Assembly: GCF_005222705.1 (NCBI RefSeq)
Contig: NZ_STGF01000019.1
Span: forward strand, 1 to 64,000
Direction of reading: 5' to 3'
From: Paenibacillus sp. SY21-1
GTDB taxonomy: Bacteria; Bacillota; Bacilli; Paenibacillales; Paenibacillaceae
Length of the DNA: 64,000 bases
Part shown: piece after piece, positions 1 to 9,076 of the stretch
Layout of the letters: each line of letters begins with the position of its first letter
Numbering within the stretch: position 1 is the stretch's first letter
Program-made: the position numbers and the translations under genes
Notes under the pieces: generated by a model
What the model was told of the DNA's origin: nothing
Seen by the model: the letters and a program-made list of their open reading frames with translations, nothing else
Databases searched by the model: none

Positions 1-56
1 ATGTATTAGGCACGCCGCCAGCGTTCGTCCTGAGCCAGGATCAAACTCTCCATAAA
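1..56 (-). rRNA. 16S ribosomal RNA, 5' end only (runs off the window)
   Basis: Read on the minus strand, these bases give the universal 16S start region (GAGAGTTTGATCCTGGCTCAG, followed by the conserved GACGAACGCTGGCGGCGTG stretch). The mature 5' end is placed near position 56 by analogy with Bacillus 16S, which begins with TTTAT before the GGAGAGTTTGATC motif. The rest of the gene lies outside the window. The upstream leader and promoter are at 57-270. Confidence 0.95.
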
Positions 57-183
57 GGATTTTTCGCTTCGACCGAGGTCGGAGAGAAAAGATCCAGGTT
101 TGTTTGTAGCTCATTACTTGTTTTATCGCTTTTCCACTCCGCAGCCTAAGCTGCTTCATGGGGCAGTTTCACTCGTTGTTCAG

Positions 184-196
184 TTTTCAAAGAGCA
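184..196 (-). promoter_or_regulatory. rRNA leader boxA-like antitermination site
   Basis: The minus strand reads TGCTCTTTGAAAA about 130 bases upstream of the 16S 5' end. This matches the boxA element of bacterial rRNA leaders, where NusB/NusE and partners assemble to prevent premature termination. The TGCTCTTTGAAAACTGAAC context is typical of Bacillus-type rRNA leaders. Confidence 0.6.
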
Positions 197-240
197 AGCT
201 TTTCTTTCGTCCGTGCCGTGTTTCTCTCGGCCGGAATTAG

Positions 241-270
241 AATATACCATGATATGCAACTAATGGTCAA
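241..270 (-). promoter_or_regulatory. Putative rRNA operon promoter
   Basis: On the minus strand TTGACC (265-270) is followed after 18 bases by TATATT (241-246). These are near-consensus -35 and -10 boxes for the housekeeping sigma factor, and lie upstream of the boxA-like site and the 16S start. The stretch 57-416 otherwise holds the rRNA leader and the upstream region of the divergent germination operon; no protein gene is credible in it. A TGAATA at 356-361 could be the -35 of a forespore (SigG-like) promoter for that operon, but I see no good -10. Confidence 0.6.
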
Positions 271-416
271 GCATTTTTATAAAATAATTTTCTGCTTATC
301 TTACTTTCCTATTTGCCTGCCGCCCAACAGCCATTATTCTCATGCACGCCGCGCTTGAATAATACGGTAAAGAGTAGGTAAATATAGCCGTATATCTCGT
401 TCAAGGAGCCTATCTT

Positions 417-1925
417 ATGACGAATAAGCAATCTTCCGTGCAAACTTCCGTTTCATCGGAGCTGAAGCTTAATAAACTAACGCTTGAGCAAATATATGCC
501 CGCTCAAAGGACGTTAAGCTGCGGAGCTTGCAAATTGCAGGACAAAGGGCTGCCCTTTTGCTTTCCATCGATGGTCTTGTCGATGAGGCTTTGACCGATT
601 TGCATCTTGTTTCTCCTCTGCTGCGGGAGCCGATGGAAACCGTATCATTCGAGCAATTGAAATCGATCGTGACAACAGCCGATTTGCACACTTCAACCGA
701 CATGAACGAGGTCGTACATTGCGCGGCGAATGGCAGCGTCATTCTGTTCGTAGACCAACTGGATAGCGCGCTGATCGCCAATCTTCCGAAATGGCAGCAG
801 AGAAGCATCGAAGAGCCTGCTGCGGAATCCGTCATTCGCGGCCCCCGGGAAGGCTTTACCGAAACGATGTCTGTCAATACATCCATGATGCGCCGCAAAA
901 TCAAGCACCCCGCCTTGAAAATGCTGGCGATGCAGGTAGGTCGCTTTACGAAAACGGAGGTTGCCGTTGTTTTTATAGAGGGTATTGCAAATGAATCATT
1001 GGTCGAGGAAGTGAAGCTTCGGATTTCCAAGATTGATATAGACGGCATTCTGGAGAGCGGCTATATTGAGGGATTCATTGAGGATCACCCGCTGTCCCCT
1101 TTTCCGCAAATTCAAGTCTCAGAGCGTCCCGACGTTGTCAGCGCGGCTCTGCTTGAAGGAAAGATCGGCATATTGGTGGACGGCACTCCATTTTGCCTGA
1201 TAGCGCCGACCACCTTTTTTTCCCTGCTGCAATCCCCGGAGGATTATTACCAACGTTTTATTATCAGCACCTTTATTCGCTGGCTGCGTTTTCTCTTTTT
1301 GTTTATTTCATTATTGCTGCCTTCTTTGTATGTAGCTATTCTGACGTTTCATCAAGAAATGGTACCAACCTCATTGCTGCTCAGCATTGCCAAGTCGAGA
1401 GAGGAAATTCCTTTTCCCGCATTAATTGAAGCTCTGTTAATGGAAATTTCGTTCGAGGCGCTGCGCGAGGCTGGCGTCAGGCTGCCCAAGCAGGTTGGCT
1501 CCGCTGTCAGTATCGTCGGCGCGCTCGTCATTGGCCAAGCGGCAACATCGGCAGGACTTGTCTCCTCCCCTATGGTTATGGTCGTTGCCATTACGGGCAT
1601 CGCCTCTTTTCTTTTGCCTCAATACAGTGCAGGCATTGCTATTCGCGTGCTGCGGTTTCCGATCATGTTTTTGGCCGGAATGTTCGGGCTCCTTGGGCTT
1701 ATGCTCGGCATAATCGCCATCGTCATCCATCTATGTTCGCTCCGTTCGCTCGGAGTACCGTACTTGCAGCCCGTTGCCCCATTAAAGTGGTCCGAAATTA
1801 AGGACACGCTGATGCGATTCCCGATCTGGGCCATGCGGACAAGACCGAGCCTTACCGGAAGAACAAATCTTTACCGGCAGAGCAAAACGAATCGCAAAGC
1901 GCAAAGGAAGGGGGATGACGCATGA
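417..1925 (+). CDS. GerA-family spore germinant receptor subunit A
   Basis: A subunit of a nutrient germinant receptor. In the spore inner membrane, A, B and C subunits together sense amino acids or sugars and trigger germination. The 502-residue length is usual for the family. A soluble N-terminal half (1 to about 280) carries the family motif ESVIRGPREGFTE at about residues 137-149. Hydrophobic segments begin near 288 and continue from about 370 to 450, and a basic, hydrophilic tail follows. The start is ATG with an AAGGAG site 8 bases upstream. It is first in an A-C-B operon and overlaps the next gene by 4 bases (ATGA). The specific ligand cannot be told from the sequence. Confidence 0.95.
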   Translation: MTNKQSSVQTSVSSELKLNKLTLEQIYARSKDVKLRSLQIAGQRAALLLSIDGLVDEALTDLHLVSPLLREPMETVSFEQLKSIVTTADLHTSTDMNEVVHCAANGSVILFVDQLDSALIANLPKWQQRSIEEPAAESVIRGPREGFTETMSVNTSMMRRKIKHPALKMLAMQVGRFTKTEVAVVFIEGIANESLVEEVKLRISKIDIDGILESGYIEGFIEDHPLSPFPQIQVSERPDVVSAALLEGKIGILVDGTPFCLIAPTTFFSLLQSPEDYYQRFIISTFIRWLRFLFLFISLLLPSLYVAILTFHQEMVPTSLLLSIAKSREEIPFPALIEALLMEISFEALREAGVRLPKQVGSAVSIVGALVIGQAATSAGLVSSPMVMVVAITGIASFLLPQYSAGIAIRVLRFPIMFLAGMFGLLGLMLGIIAIVIHLCSLRSLGVPYLQPVAPLKWSEIKDTLMRFPIWAMRTRPSLTGRTNLYRQSKTNRKAQRKGDDA

Positions 1926-3118
1926 GCGAAGGGCTTCGCCTTCGAAGGTATAGTAAGCTTAGCGCTATCTTGCTCTGCATCCTGCTTGCCGGCTGCTGGG
2001 ACCGCAAGGAAATCAACGATCTCGCGCTAGTTACCGGTGTTGCGATCGACCGGAAGGACGATAAGCAAATTGAATTGAGTCTGCAAATTTTTATCCCAAA
2101 AGGCTCCTCCGACCCCAGTCAAAGTCTCGGTGAGGCTAACAGCGGCAGCGGAGGCACCCTTGTGCAATCCGCATATGGAGAAAACGTGGCGGAGGCCCTT
2201 TCGCAATTGCAGAAAAAAATGTCACGGCAAATTTTTTGGGGGCATTCGGAAGTTATTTTATTCGGCAAGGAAAGAGTTGAGCAAAACATACGCGACGATA
2301 TCGATTTTTTGCTCAGAGCCTCGCAGCCTCGCGAACGCTCGTACGTCTACGTCACCAAAGGAAGAGGAAAAAAAATACTCGAGCTGCACTCCATGATTGA
2401 ACGAAACACCTCGGAGGTGCTGAGGGAGATGTCCAATACGAGAACGAGCTACACAACGACACTGGCACAGCTGTCCAAAATGCTGAATGACGAGGGACAA
2501 GCCGCTGTGGTGCCATGGGTGGAACAGCTGCCTCCCGTTAATCCTGCCAAGCCGGATCGAGCGGTCGGATACATTAATGGAACAGCGTTGCTGAGGCAGG
2601 GAAAGCTATCCGGGGTCGCTGACGATAAAATGACGAGGGGCATTTTATGGATTAAAAACGAAATGAACAACGCGGTCATTACTATTCACCCCAAAGAATC
2701 GGAGGGCACGGTGTCCGCTCAGCTGCTTCACAGCAAAACGAAGCTTTCTCCCTCCATTGTCGATGGCAAGTGGAAAATGAAAATAAGCGTGTCCTGCAAA
2801 AACGATCTGCTGCAGAACACGACCAAGCTAAATGTGCTGCAGGACGAGAAGACGATCAAAGAAATCGAGACCGATATTATCGAAAATATCAATAGTCGAA
2901 TTATGCTCACCATTCATAAAGCGCAAAAAGTGTATAAAACGGATATTTTTGATTTCGGCAACGAATTTCATCAGCATTATCCGCGCGAATGGGCCAAGCA
3001 CAAAAAGGATTGGTACGAGCTGTTTCAAACCGTCGAAGTGACCATCGAAACGAAAGTCGATCTGTCGCGGCCCGGCATGTTTAATAGCCAGTCCATGAAA
3101 ACAGCCTCAGCGCCATAA
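1922..3118 (+). CDS. Ger(x)C-family spore germination lipoprotein (subunit C)
   Basis: C subunit of the same germinant receptor, a lipoprotein displayed on the outer face of the spore inner membrane. The N-terminus has a basic stretch, a short hydrophobic segment and a lipobox LAGC with the lipidated Cys at residue 25. The WDRKEINDLA stretch just after it is a hallmark of GerC proteins (lumazine-like N domain). Length 398 is normal. It shares an ATGA overlap with the A subunit gene, so translational coupling is likely; GGAAGGGGG lies just upstream. The B subunit gene follows after 40 bases. Confidence 0.95.
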   Translation: MSEGLRLRRYSKLSAILLCILLAGCWDRKEINDLALVTGVAIDRKDDKQIELSLQIFIPKGSSDPSQSLGEANSGSGGTLVQSAYGENVAEALSQLQKKMSRQIFWGHSEVILFGKERVEQNIRDDIDFLLRASQPRERSYVYVTKGRGKKILELHSMIERNTSEVLREMSNTRTSYTTTLAQLSKMLNDEGQAAVVPWVEQLPPVNPAKPDRAVGYINGTALLRQGKLSGVADDKMTRGILWIKNEMNNAVITIHPKESEGTVSAQLLHSKTKLSPSIVDGKWKMKISVSCKNDLLQNTTKLNVLQDEKTIKEIETDIIENINSRIMLTIHKAQKVYKTDIFDFGNEFHQHYPREWAKHKKDWYELFQTVEVTIETKVDLSRPGMFNSQSMKTASAP

Positions 3119-3158
3119 CAAGCCAAACGATGGGGGAACGATAAGGAGGTGAACCGAG

Positions 3159-4289
3159 ATGGATAAACAACGGGTGAGCAGCAATCAATTATTCTGGATG
3201 ATTTCTACGATGCAGGTCGGTATGTCAATTCTGCTGACGTTAAATCCGGCCATTGGCACCGCCAAGCAGGACGTATGGATCGCCACTTCATTGTCTGCGC
3301 TGTTCGGAACCGGTATCGCCCTGATTTGCTCGCGCCTCTCTGTTCTTTATCCTGGCGAACCGCTTACAAGCTTTGTTCCCAAGGTAGCAGGCAGGTGGCT
3401 TGGACATGCAGCCATCTTTCTTCTTATGCTGTACTGGTTCACTGTGCTCGCGATCATCTTGAGGCAATACGCGGAGTTCATCATTGGCACCATTCTGCCG
3501 CGTACCCCTGTCTACATTCCGATAATCGGCATGATCTTGCTCGCCTGCTACGTTGTATATTCGGGCATTGAAGTAATCGGCAGATGCTCCGAAATTTTTG
3601 GTCCCCTGGTGCTTGCAGGCATTTTTATTCCGATGCTTCTAAATCTCAAGCAAGTGCAGCTTAGCAATTTGTTGCCGATTTACGTCGATAACGGAGCGCT
3701 TGAAATTATGAAAGGGGCGCTGCCGACGGCGGCCTTCCTGAGCGACAATATTATGCTGCTCGTGCTGTTTTGTTTTCTCGTCAATCCCAAAGACGGCGTC
3801 AAATCCGCCGTGCTTGGGACGGGCGTCGCCGGAGCGCTCACGGTGTTCGCGGCCTTTGAGTGCGTGTCCATATTCGGTTATATGACGGCATCGGGTCATA
3901 TCTATCCTTTTTTTAATTTAGTCCGTTACGTATCGTTCGGTTTTTTGCAAAATATGGACTCGCTCGTCGTCGCGATTTGGATTATGGGCGTATTCATTAA
4001 AGTATCGCTGTATTTATTCGTCTGTTCTTTTGGCGTATCGGAATGGTTCGGCATCAAACGCTGGAGAAAATCGATCTTCTATGTCGCCCCGCTCATGCTG
4101 CTCCTGTCGCTGCTGCCGCGGAACTTCGTGGAAAGCTCCGTCCTGTATCCCAAGCTGGTCGCCATTCCGTTCAACCTGCCCGTACAGTCGTTTTTTGTGC
4201 CGGCGCTTCTATGGCTGATAGCCGAAATCAAGCATTGGAGAAAAAGAAAGCGACAACGGCTGACGCCTTCCTCTGAAGGCCAAGGCTAA
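3159..4289 (+). CDS. GerB-family spore germination permease (subunit B)
   Basis: B subunit of the germinant receptor. This family belongs to the amino acid-polyamine-organocation (APC) transporter superfamily and is thought to bind the germinant within the membrane. About ten hydrophobic segments fill the 376 residues, as usual for GerB, and the protein ends in a basic tail (HWRKRKRQRL). A strong AAGGAGGTGA ribosome site sits 6 bases before the ATG. It is the last gene of the operon and converges on the ABC exporter genes; I see no clear terminator in the 70 bases between them. Confidence 0.94.
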   Translation: MDKQRVSSNQLFWMISTMQVGMSILLTLNPAIGTAKQDVWIATSLSALFGTGIALICSRLSVLYPGEPLTSFVPKVAGRWLGHAAIFLLMLYWFTVLAIILRQYAEFIIGTILPRTPVYIPIIGMILLACYVVYSGIEVIGRCSEIFGPLVLAGIFIPMLLNLKQVQLSNLLPIYVDNGALEIMKGALPTAAFLSDNIMLLVLFCFLVNPKDGVKSAVLGTGVAGALTVFAAFECVSIFGYMTASGHIYPFFNLVRYVSFGFLQNMDSLVVAIWIMGVFIKVSLYLFVCSFGVSEWFGIKRWRKSIFYVAPLMLLLSLLPRNFVESSVLYPKLVAIPFNLPVQSFFVPALLWLIAEIKHWRKRKRQRLTPSSEGQG

Positions 4290-4359
4290 CTTTTTGGCGA
4301 AGAATCTCAAGTTTGGCTTCCAGGTGGAGCATGTCTATTAAATGGGGAGGAAAAGCGGC

Positions 4360-6207
4360 CTAAGGCATCATGTCCTGCCTATCGGTCATGTTGCTGTAGT
4401 AGCCGTTGCGTGCCGTAAGCTCCCGATGCGTCCCCTGCTCAATGACCGCTCCGTCCTGCAGCACAACAATTTGATCGGCTCCCCGGATCGTATTTAAACG
4501 ATGCGCGATAACAAAGCTGGTCCGATTCTGCATCAACCGCTGCAGCGCCTCCTGAATCTTGATTTCTGTAACCGTATCAATACTGCTCGTTGCTTCGTCC
4601 AGCACGAGGATCGACGGATTGGCGAGCACGGCCCGGGCAATCGCCAGCAGCTGCTTCTGCCCTTGGCTGATGCCGGTCCCATCCATGCGGAGGCGGGCAT
4701 CGTAGCCGCCCTTCATCCGAACAATAAACGCATGGGCGTTGGCCAGACGCGCAGCCCGTTCTACCTCGTCATCGCTAGCATCCAGCTTGCCGTAGCGAAT
4801 ATTCTCGCGTATCGTACCCTCGAACAAAAAAGGCTCCTGAAGCACAAAAGCCATATGCGCACGCAGACTCTCCCGACGAATACGCCTGCTGTCCTTCCCG
4901 TCGATCAGAATGACGCCCGAGCTGGGATCGTAGAAGCGGCACAGCAATTGAATGAGCGTGGATTTCCCAGCGCCCGTTGGGCCTATTATCGCTACGGTTT
5001 CTCCGCTGCTTACCTTGAGGCTGACATCGGAAATCGTCGCCTCGCGACCCTCGTAGGCAAACGACACGTTCTGAAAAACAACATCTCCGCGCAAGGCTTC
5101 AACCGCAGCCGCTTCCCCTTCGTCGCTTTGCTCCTCGCGCTCCCCCAATACGTCAAATACACGTTCGGCGCCTGCAACGGCGGACAGCAGCGTATTCCAC
5201 TGATTGGCCAAATCGTTGAGCGGCCTTGTGAATTGTCTGGAGTATTCTGCAAAAATGACGATAACTCCAACCGTAATCTGGTCGTTTAACGCCAGAATCG
5301 CGCCAACGCCGGCAATAACCGCAAAGCTGAGGTTGTTGAGCACGTTCATCAGCTTGGGAACAAAACCGGATATCGTCTGCGCCCAAAAGCCGGATAAGCG
5401 GATTCGCTCGTTATGGGCACGAAACTCCTCGATGACCGATTGCTCCTTGGAGAACACCTTTACAATTCGTTGGCCGGACAACGTTTCCTCCACGAAGCCG
5501 TTTAATTGACCGAGATTGCGCTGCTGCTCCTTGAACAGCTTGCCTGTCCGGTTCGTAATCCATTTCATGCCAATTGCCATTAGCGGCACAACCGTGAAGG
5601 TAATCAGCGTCAACAGCGGACTGAGCCACAGCATGACTGCGATTGTGCCGGCCAGCAGCAGCACGCTGGAAAACACTTGAATGACCGAGCTGTTCAACGA
5701 GGAGCTGATGTTTTCAATATCGTTGGTCACCCTGCTCATTAGCTCGCCATGCTGCCTCTTGCCAAAATACGGAATCGGCAGCCGGTGCAGATGATCGAAC
5801 AGCTGCTTGCGCATTCGGTACACGGTTTGCTGGGAAATGCCGATCATCCAGACACTTTGCAGCCAGCTTGTGAGCGATTGCAGCACGAAGACGGCGGCCA
5901 TGGCGACAAGAAACCATAAAAAGCCGCTATCCTGGCTGATTAAAAAACGGTCGATCGCAGTACCAGCCAAAAAAGGGCCAAGCAGCGAAAAGGCGGAGCT
6001 GAGGACGACCATCGCAAGCACGGCCATTAATTTCAACCGATACAGCGACAAATAGACGCCGATCTGCTTCAGCGTTCTTGTCGTATGCCGCGCCCGCTGC
6101 TTTGACTTGCCGCCAGCGCCTTTTTCCTTAACAGGCTCGTTCGCCTTGTGATCGATGACTTCGGAAGGCCTGGGATATTGAAACGGTTGTTTCCAGCTAG
6201 CCCGCAT
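4360..6207 (-). CDS. Heterodimeric ABC exporter subunit 2 (canonical catalytic Glu, degenerate signature)
   Basis: Membrane-fused ATPase, type IV exporter fold: about six transmembrane helices, then a nucleotide-binding domain. Motifs seen: Walker A GPTGAGKST, signature ISQGQ instead of LSGGQ, Walker B SILVLDEATSS with the catalytic Glu, and switch His in VIAHRLNT. It pairs with the upstream gene (6197-7936), whose defects complement these: the typical pattern of BmrC/BmrD, LmrC/LmrD and YfiB/YfiC-like multidrug or lipid exporters. The ATG at 6207 was chosen because AAAGGAGG lies 9 bases before it; a longer reading frame runs back to 6309 inside the upstream gene. The substrate is unknown. 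Confidence 0.93.
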   Translation of the reverse strand: MRASWKQPFQYPRPSEVIDHKANEPVKEKGAGGKSKQRARHTTRTLKQIGVYLSLYRLKLMAVLAMVVLSSAFSLLGPFLAGTAIDRFLISQDSGFLWFLVAMAAVFVLQSLTSWLQSVWMIGISQQTVYRMRKQLFDHLHRLPIPYFGKRQHGELMSRVTNDIENISSSLNSSVIQVFSSVLLLAGTIAVMLWLSPLLTLITFTVVPLMAIGMKWITNRTGKLFKEQQRNLGQLNGFVEETLSGQRIVKVFSKEQSVIEEFRAHNERIRLSGFWAQTISGFVPKLMNVLNNLSFAVIAGVGAILALNDQITVGVIVIFAEYSRQFTRPLNDLANQWNTLLSAVAGAERVFDVLGEREEQSDEGEAAAVEALRGDVVFQNVSFAYEGREATISDVSLKVSSGETVAIIGPTGAGKSTLIQLLCRFYDPSSGVILIDGKDSRRIRRESLRAHMAFVLQEPFLFEGTIRENIRYGKLDASDDEVERAARLANAHAFIVRMKGGYDARLRMDGTGISQGQKQLLAIARAVLANPSILVLDEATSSIDTVTEIKIQEALQRLMQNRTSFVIAHRLNTIRGADQIVVLQDGAVIEQGTHRELTARNGYYSNMTDRQDMMP

Positions 6208-7936
6208 GGAGCGCATCCTCCTTTCCCGCCTGGGATTCGCATATCTTCCTGTACAGCTCGGAGGCTGCAAGCAGTTCCGCGTGCGTGCCCCCGGCAAGCA
6301 TGCGGCCATCGTCGAGCAAAATGATTCTGTCGGCGCTGCGGGCCGAGCTTATCTTTTGCGTGACCAGAAATGTGGTGCAGTTCATCGCCTTGATTTCGTT
6401 CAAAAGCGCAGCTTCCGTCTGAATATCGAGCGCGCTTGTGCTGTCGTCAAGGAGAAGGATAAGCGGATTGCGAACGAGCGCACGCGCAATGGTCAACCTT
6501 TGCTTTTGCCCACCCGACAAATTTACGCCCTTCTGGCCTACAATCGTAGCGTATTGCTCCGGCAGGTGCATAATCGTATCGTGAATCCGGGCCCGCTTGG
6601 CCGCCGTCATTACTTCCTCCATAGTTGCGTCCTCTTTGCCCCAACGGATATTGTCCGCCACGCTTCCGGTGAACAGCACGATATCCTGCGGAACATAACC
6701 GATCTGCTCGCGCAGCCGCTCGGTCCGGTAACGGTCGATGGAAACATCGTCTACGTCAATCGTTCCGTCCTTCGCATCGTACAGACGCGGGATCAGCTGG
6801 AGCAGCGATGATTTGCCTGAGCCGGTCGCGCCGAGTATAGCAACCGTGTCTCCTGGGCTCGCGGCAAACGAAATGCCCGTCAATACGTTATCCTCCATAT
6901 CGGGATAGGCAAAAGAAATCCGGTCGAAGCTCACCGCTCCTTCCTCCGGCTTTTTCTCATACCGCTCAGCGCCGTCAACGGTCCGCGCCGTGCTCCCATC
7001 CGTTTCAAGCACCTCGACGACCCGCTGCGCTGAAGCCCTCGCCCGCGAAAGATTGACGATAATCATCGATAAAATCGAGAGCGCTCCCGTCATTCTCGTA
7101 GCGTAATTAATAAGCGCTACAATCTGCCCGACAGTAGCGTCACCGGTGTCGATCTCGAGCCTGCCGAACCACAATACGCCGATAATGCCCGCATTCATCA
7201 AGAGCAGGACGACCGGCATCGTAGCCTCCGTAAGCTTTAGGGCAGACATCGTTTTATCCATCAGTCCTGCGCTCACCCCGCCAAACCGCTCCGACTCGTG
7301 CCTCATGCGCACAAACGCTCTCACCATGCGCATGCCGATCAGATTCTGCTGCATGACGCTGTTAACTTTGTCAAGCTGCTGCTGGACCGCGCGAAACATC
7401 CGCTCTCCCTCACGCATGACCCATGCCAGAAACAAGCAAATAAACGGAATCGCTCCGGCTAGCCAAATGGCGAGCACAGGCTGCACGATAAATGCCATCA
7501 CGACACTTCCAACTATTAATAGCGGGGCGCGCAGCATGATTCTAAGTCCCATAAACACCGTGTTCTGAAGCTGCATAACATCGCTGGTCAGCCTTGTAAT
7601 AAGCGAGGATTCGGAAAAGCGCCCATACTCCGAAAATGAAAACGATTGCACTTTGCTATACAGCCTTTCACGCACGTCAAATCCAAAGCTTTGACTAACG
7701 TGAGCGGCATAAAACGAGCTGAGGAGCCCTGCCGCCAGCGCCAATATCGAGCAACCGGCAAGCACACCTCCCCAGCCAAGCACGACCGACAGCTTATCCT
7801 GTCCGATGCCGTCATCGATGATTTTGGAAATAATGTACGGCTGTAAAAGCTCGACCATTAATTCGACCATAGTAAACATGATAGCGGCGAACACAATAAA
7901 GCGGTAGCCGTTAAGAAAGGATAAAATTTTCCGCAT
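6197..7936 (-). CDS. Heterodimeric ABC exporter subunit 1 (degenerate catalytic site)
   Basis: A 579-residue transmembrane plus ATPase exporter half. Walker A is GATGSGKSS and the signature LSGGQKQR is canonical. Walker B reads LILLLDDSTSALD, with Asp where the catalytic Glu should be, and the switch His is replaced by Gln (VTQKISSAR). In the heterodimer this nucleotide site faces the degenerate ISQGQ signature of subunit 2, so one composite ATP site should hydrolyse poorly, as known for BmrCD and TM287/288. A GGAGGG ribosome site precedes the ATG. It overlaps subunit 2 by 11 bases, so the two are co-translated. Confidence 0.93.
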   Translation of the reverse strand: MRKILSFLNGYRFIVFAAIMFTMVELMVELLQPYIISKIIDDGIGQDKLSVVLGWGGVLAGCSILALAAGLLSSFYAAHVSQSFGFDVRERLYSKVQSFSFSEYGRFSESSLITRLTSDVMQLQNTVFMGLRIMLRAPLLIVGSVVMAFIVQPVLAIWLAGAIPFICLFLAWVMREGERMFRAVQQQLDKVNSVMQQNLIGMRMVRAFVRMRHESERFGGVSAGLMDKTMSALKLTEATMPVVLLLMNAGIIGVLWFGRLEIDTGDATVGQIVALINYATRMTGALSILSMIIVNLSRARASAQRVVEVLETDGSTARTVDGAERYEKKPEEGAVSFDRISFAYPDMEDNVLTGISFAASPGDTVAILGATGSGKSSLLQLIPRLYDAKDGTIDVDDVSIDRYRTERLREQIGYVPQDIVLFTGSVADNIRWGKEDATMEEVMTAAKRARIHDTIMHLPEQYATIVGQKGVNLSGGQKQRLTIARALVRNPLILLLDDSTSALDIQTEAALLNEIKAMNCTTFLVTQKISSARSADRIILLDDGRMLAGGTHAELLAASELYRKICESQAGKEDALHAG

Positions 7937-8047
7937 CGATAGCCCTCCGGGAGACGGTATTCATGTTCATCTACCATTTATTATAGCTTTCTCCGCCGAA
8001 AACCGCACTAATTTAAGTAATTTAGCAATAAACAAAATGGGATTTTG

Positions 8048-8968
8048 TTATTGGTTTCCGCCTTCTTCATAGAACACCCGGAACAGAATATCGTGATTGT
8101 AATTGCCGAAGCCCTTGCCGTACAACGTCAGTCCGCCGACATGGGCCGCGTCCTCCTTGACGCCGATTCGGAAGCTCCAGTAATTGCGATCAAGCCCGAT
8201 ATCGCCGATCCCTACGGCCGACATTTGCTGTCCGTCAATGAAGGTGCCCCCTTCTTCGATTCGAATAACCTTGAGCAGGCCGTATTGATTAATTTTGTCG
8301 CTCCACCAGGCCGGGGTGAATCTTCCCCTCACATCACCATAATCTCCCGGGCTTGTCCACATGCCGATATCCAACCCGTTAAGCGCAAAGCTGATATCGG
8401 AAGGCCAATTCTCGTTGGCTCCCGGCGCCTCGGAACCAATCTCCAGCCTCATCTCCAGCGCAATCGGACGCTGTCCGGGAAGCAAGTAATTGGGGACGCG
8501 GTATTCCACATAACCACGGCCAAACCAAAGTATGCCTGCGTTCATTCGCTCCGGCTCCAGAAAAAACCTGGGATCGTCGAATTGCCCGATCAATGTCTCC
8601 GTTGTTGCAATGCCGCAGGTCGGAAACACCTCAAACTGGGTAAAATGCCCGACCGGAACACTCGCTTCATGCACCTTTTTCACATCCAGCACCGGCTGCG
8701 GAAGCTCGATCGAAATGGAGCGTTCGGCCAGAGAACACATTTTATGCGTCCCGCCTTGCCTCCTCACCATTTTGGTTTGTACAATTCCCGCCCGCTCCAG
8801 CTTGCGAACATGCATCGTTACGATTGCGCTGCTTAGCCCAAGCGCTTCAGCCAAATCCTTTACGTTCATCATGTCCGATGCGAGCAGGTTAATAATAGAT
8901 AAACGGACCGGGCTCGCCAGCGCCTCGTACAAAGGCAGCCAGGCCACATCAGTATTTGCTTGAATCAT
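8048..8968 (-). CDS. ArsR-type winged-helix regulator with C-terminal ligand domain
   Basis: About 306 residues. Residues roughly 8-70 form an ArsR-like winged helix (LYEALASPVRLSIINLLA, then an LAEALGLSSAIVTMHVRKLE recognition helix). The remaining 230 residues have no motif I can name; beta-rich segments with many Trp and Gly suggest a ligand or carbohydrate-sensing fold. The ATG at 8968 is preceded by AAAGGAGGG; the frame extends to 9034, but that upstream part falls in an inverted repeat. It lies downstream of the arabinofuranosidase gene on the same strand, so it may regulate that gene. This is inference from position only. Confidence 0.75.
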   Translation of the reverse strand: MIQANTDVAWLPLYEALASPVRLSIINLLASDMMNVKDLAEALGLSSAIVTMHVRKLERAGIVQTKMVRRQGGTHKMCSLAERSISIELPQPVLDVKKVHEASVPVGHFTQFEVFPTCGIATTETLIGQFDDPRFFLEPERMNAGILWFGRGYVEYRVPNYLLPGQRPIALEMRLEIGSEAPGANENWPSDISFALNGLDIGMWTSPGDYGDVRGRFTPAWWSDKINQYGLLKVIRIEEGGTFIDGQQMSAVGIGDIGLDRNYWSFRIGVKEDAAHVGGLTLYGKGFGNYNHDILFRVFYEEGGNQ

Positions 8969-9003
8969 AGGTCTCTCCCTCCTTTGGCTATTGTATAACA
9001 ACA

Positions 9004-9049
9004 GCAGGGTATCCCAAAAGCTGAAATGCAGCATTTTGGAATACCCTGC
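9004..9049. repeat. Long intercistronic inverted repeat
   Basis: GCAGGGTATCCCAAAAGC (9004-9021) faces GCATTTTGGAATACCCTGC (9031-9049), giving a stem of about 17 pairs with one mismatch and a loop of about 10 bases. It sits between the arabinofuranosidase stop and the regulator start. No T-run follows on either strand. It may terminate weakly, stabilise the upstream mRNA or act as an operator. Confidence 0.7.
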
Positions 9050-9076
9050 CCAGATTTCATCCGGCCTTTTGGCGTT

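Noticed and set aside
417..1048. Minus-strand frame of 212 residues opposite the germination gene
   Set aside because: Shadow of the GerA-family coding sequence, Ser/Thr-rich as expected for such shadows.
4501..5289. 262-residue plus-strand frame opposite the ABC exporter gene
   Set aside because: Antisense to highly conserved ATPase motifs; no family resemblance.
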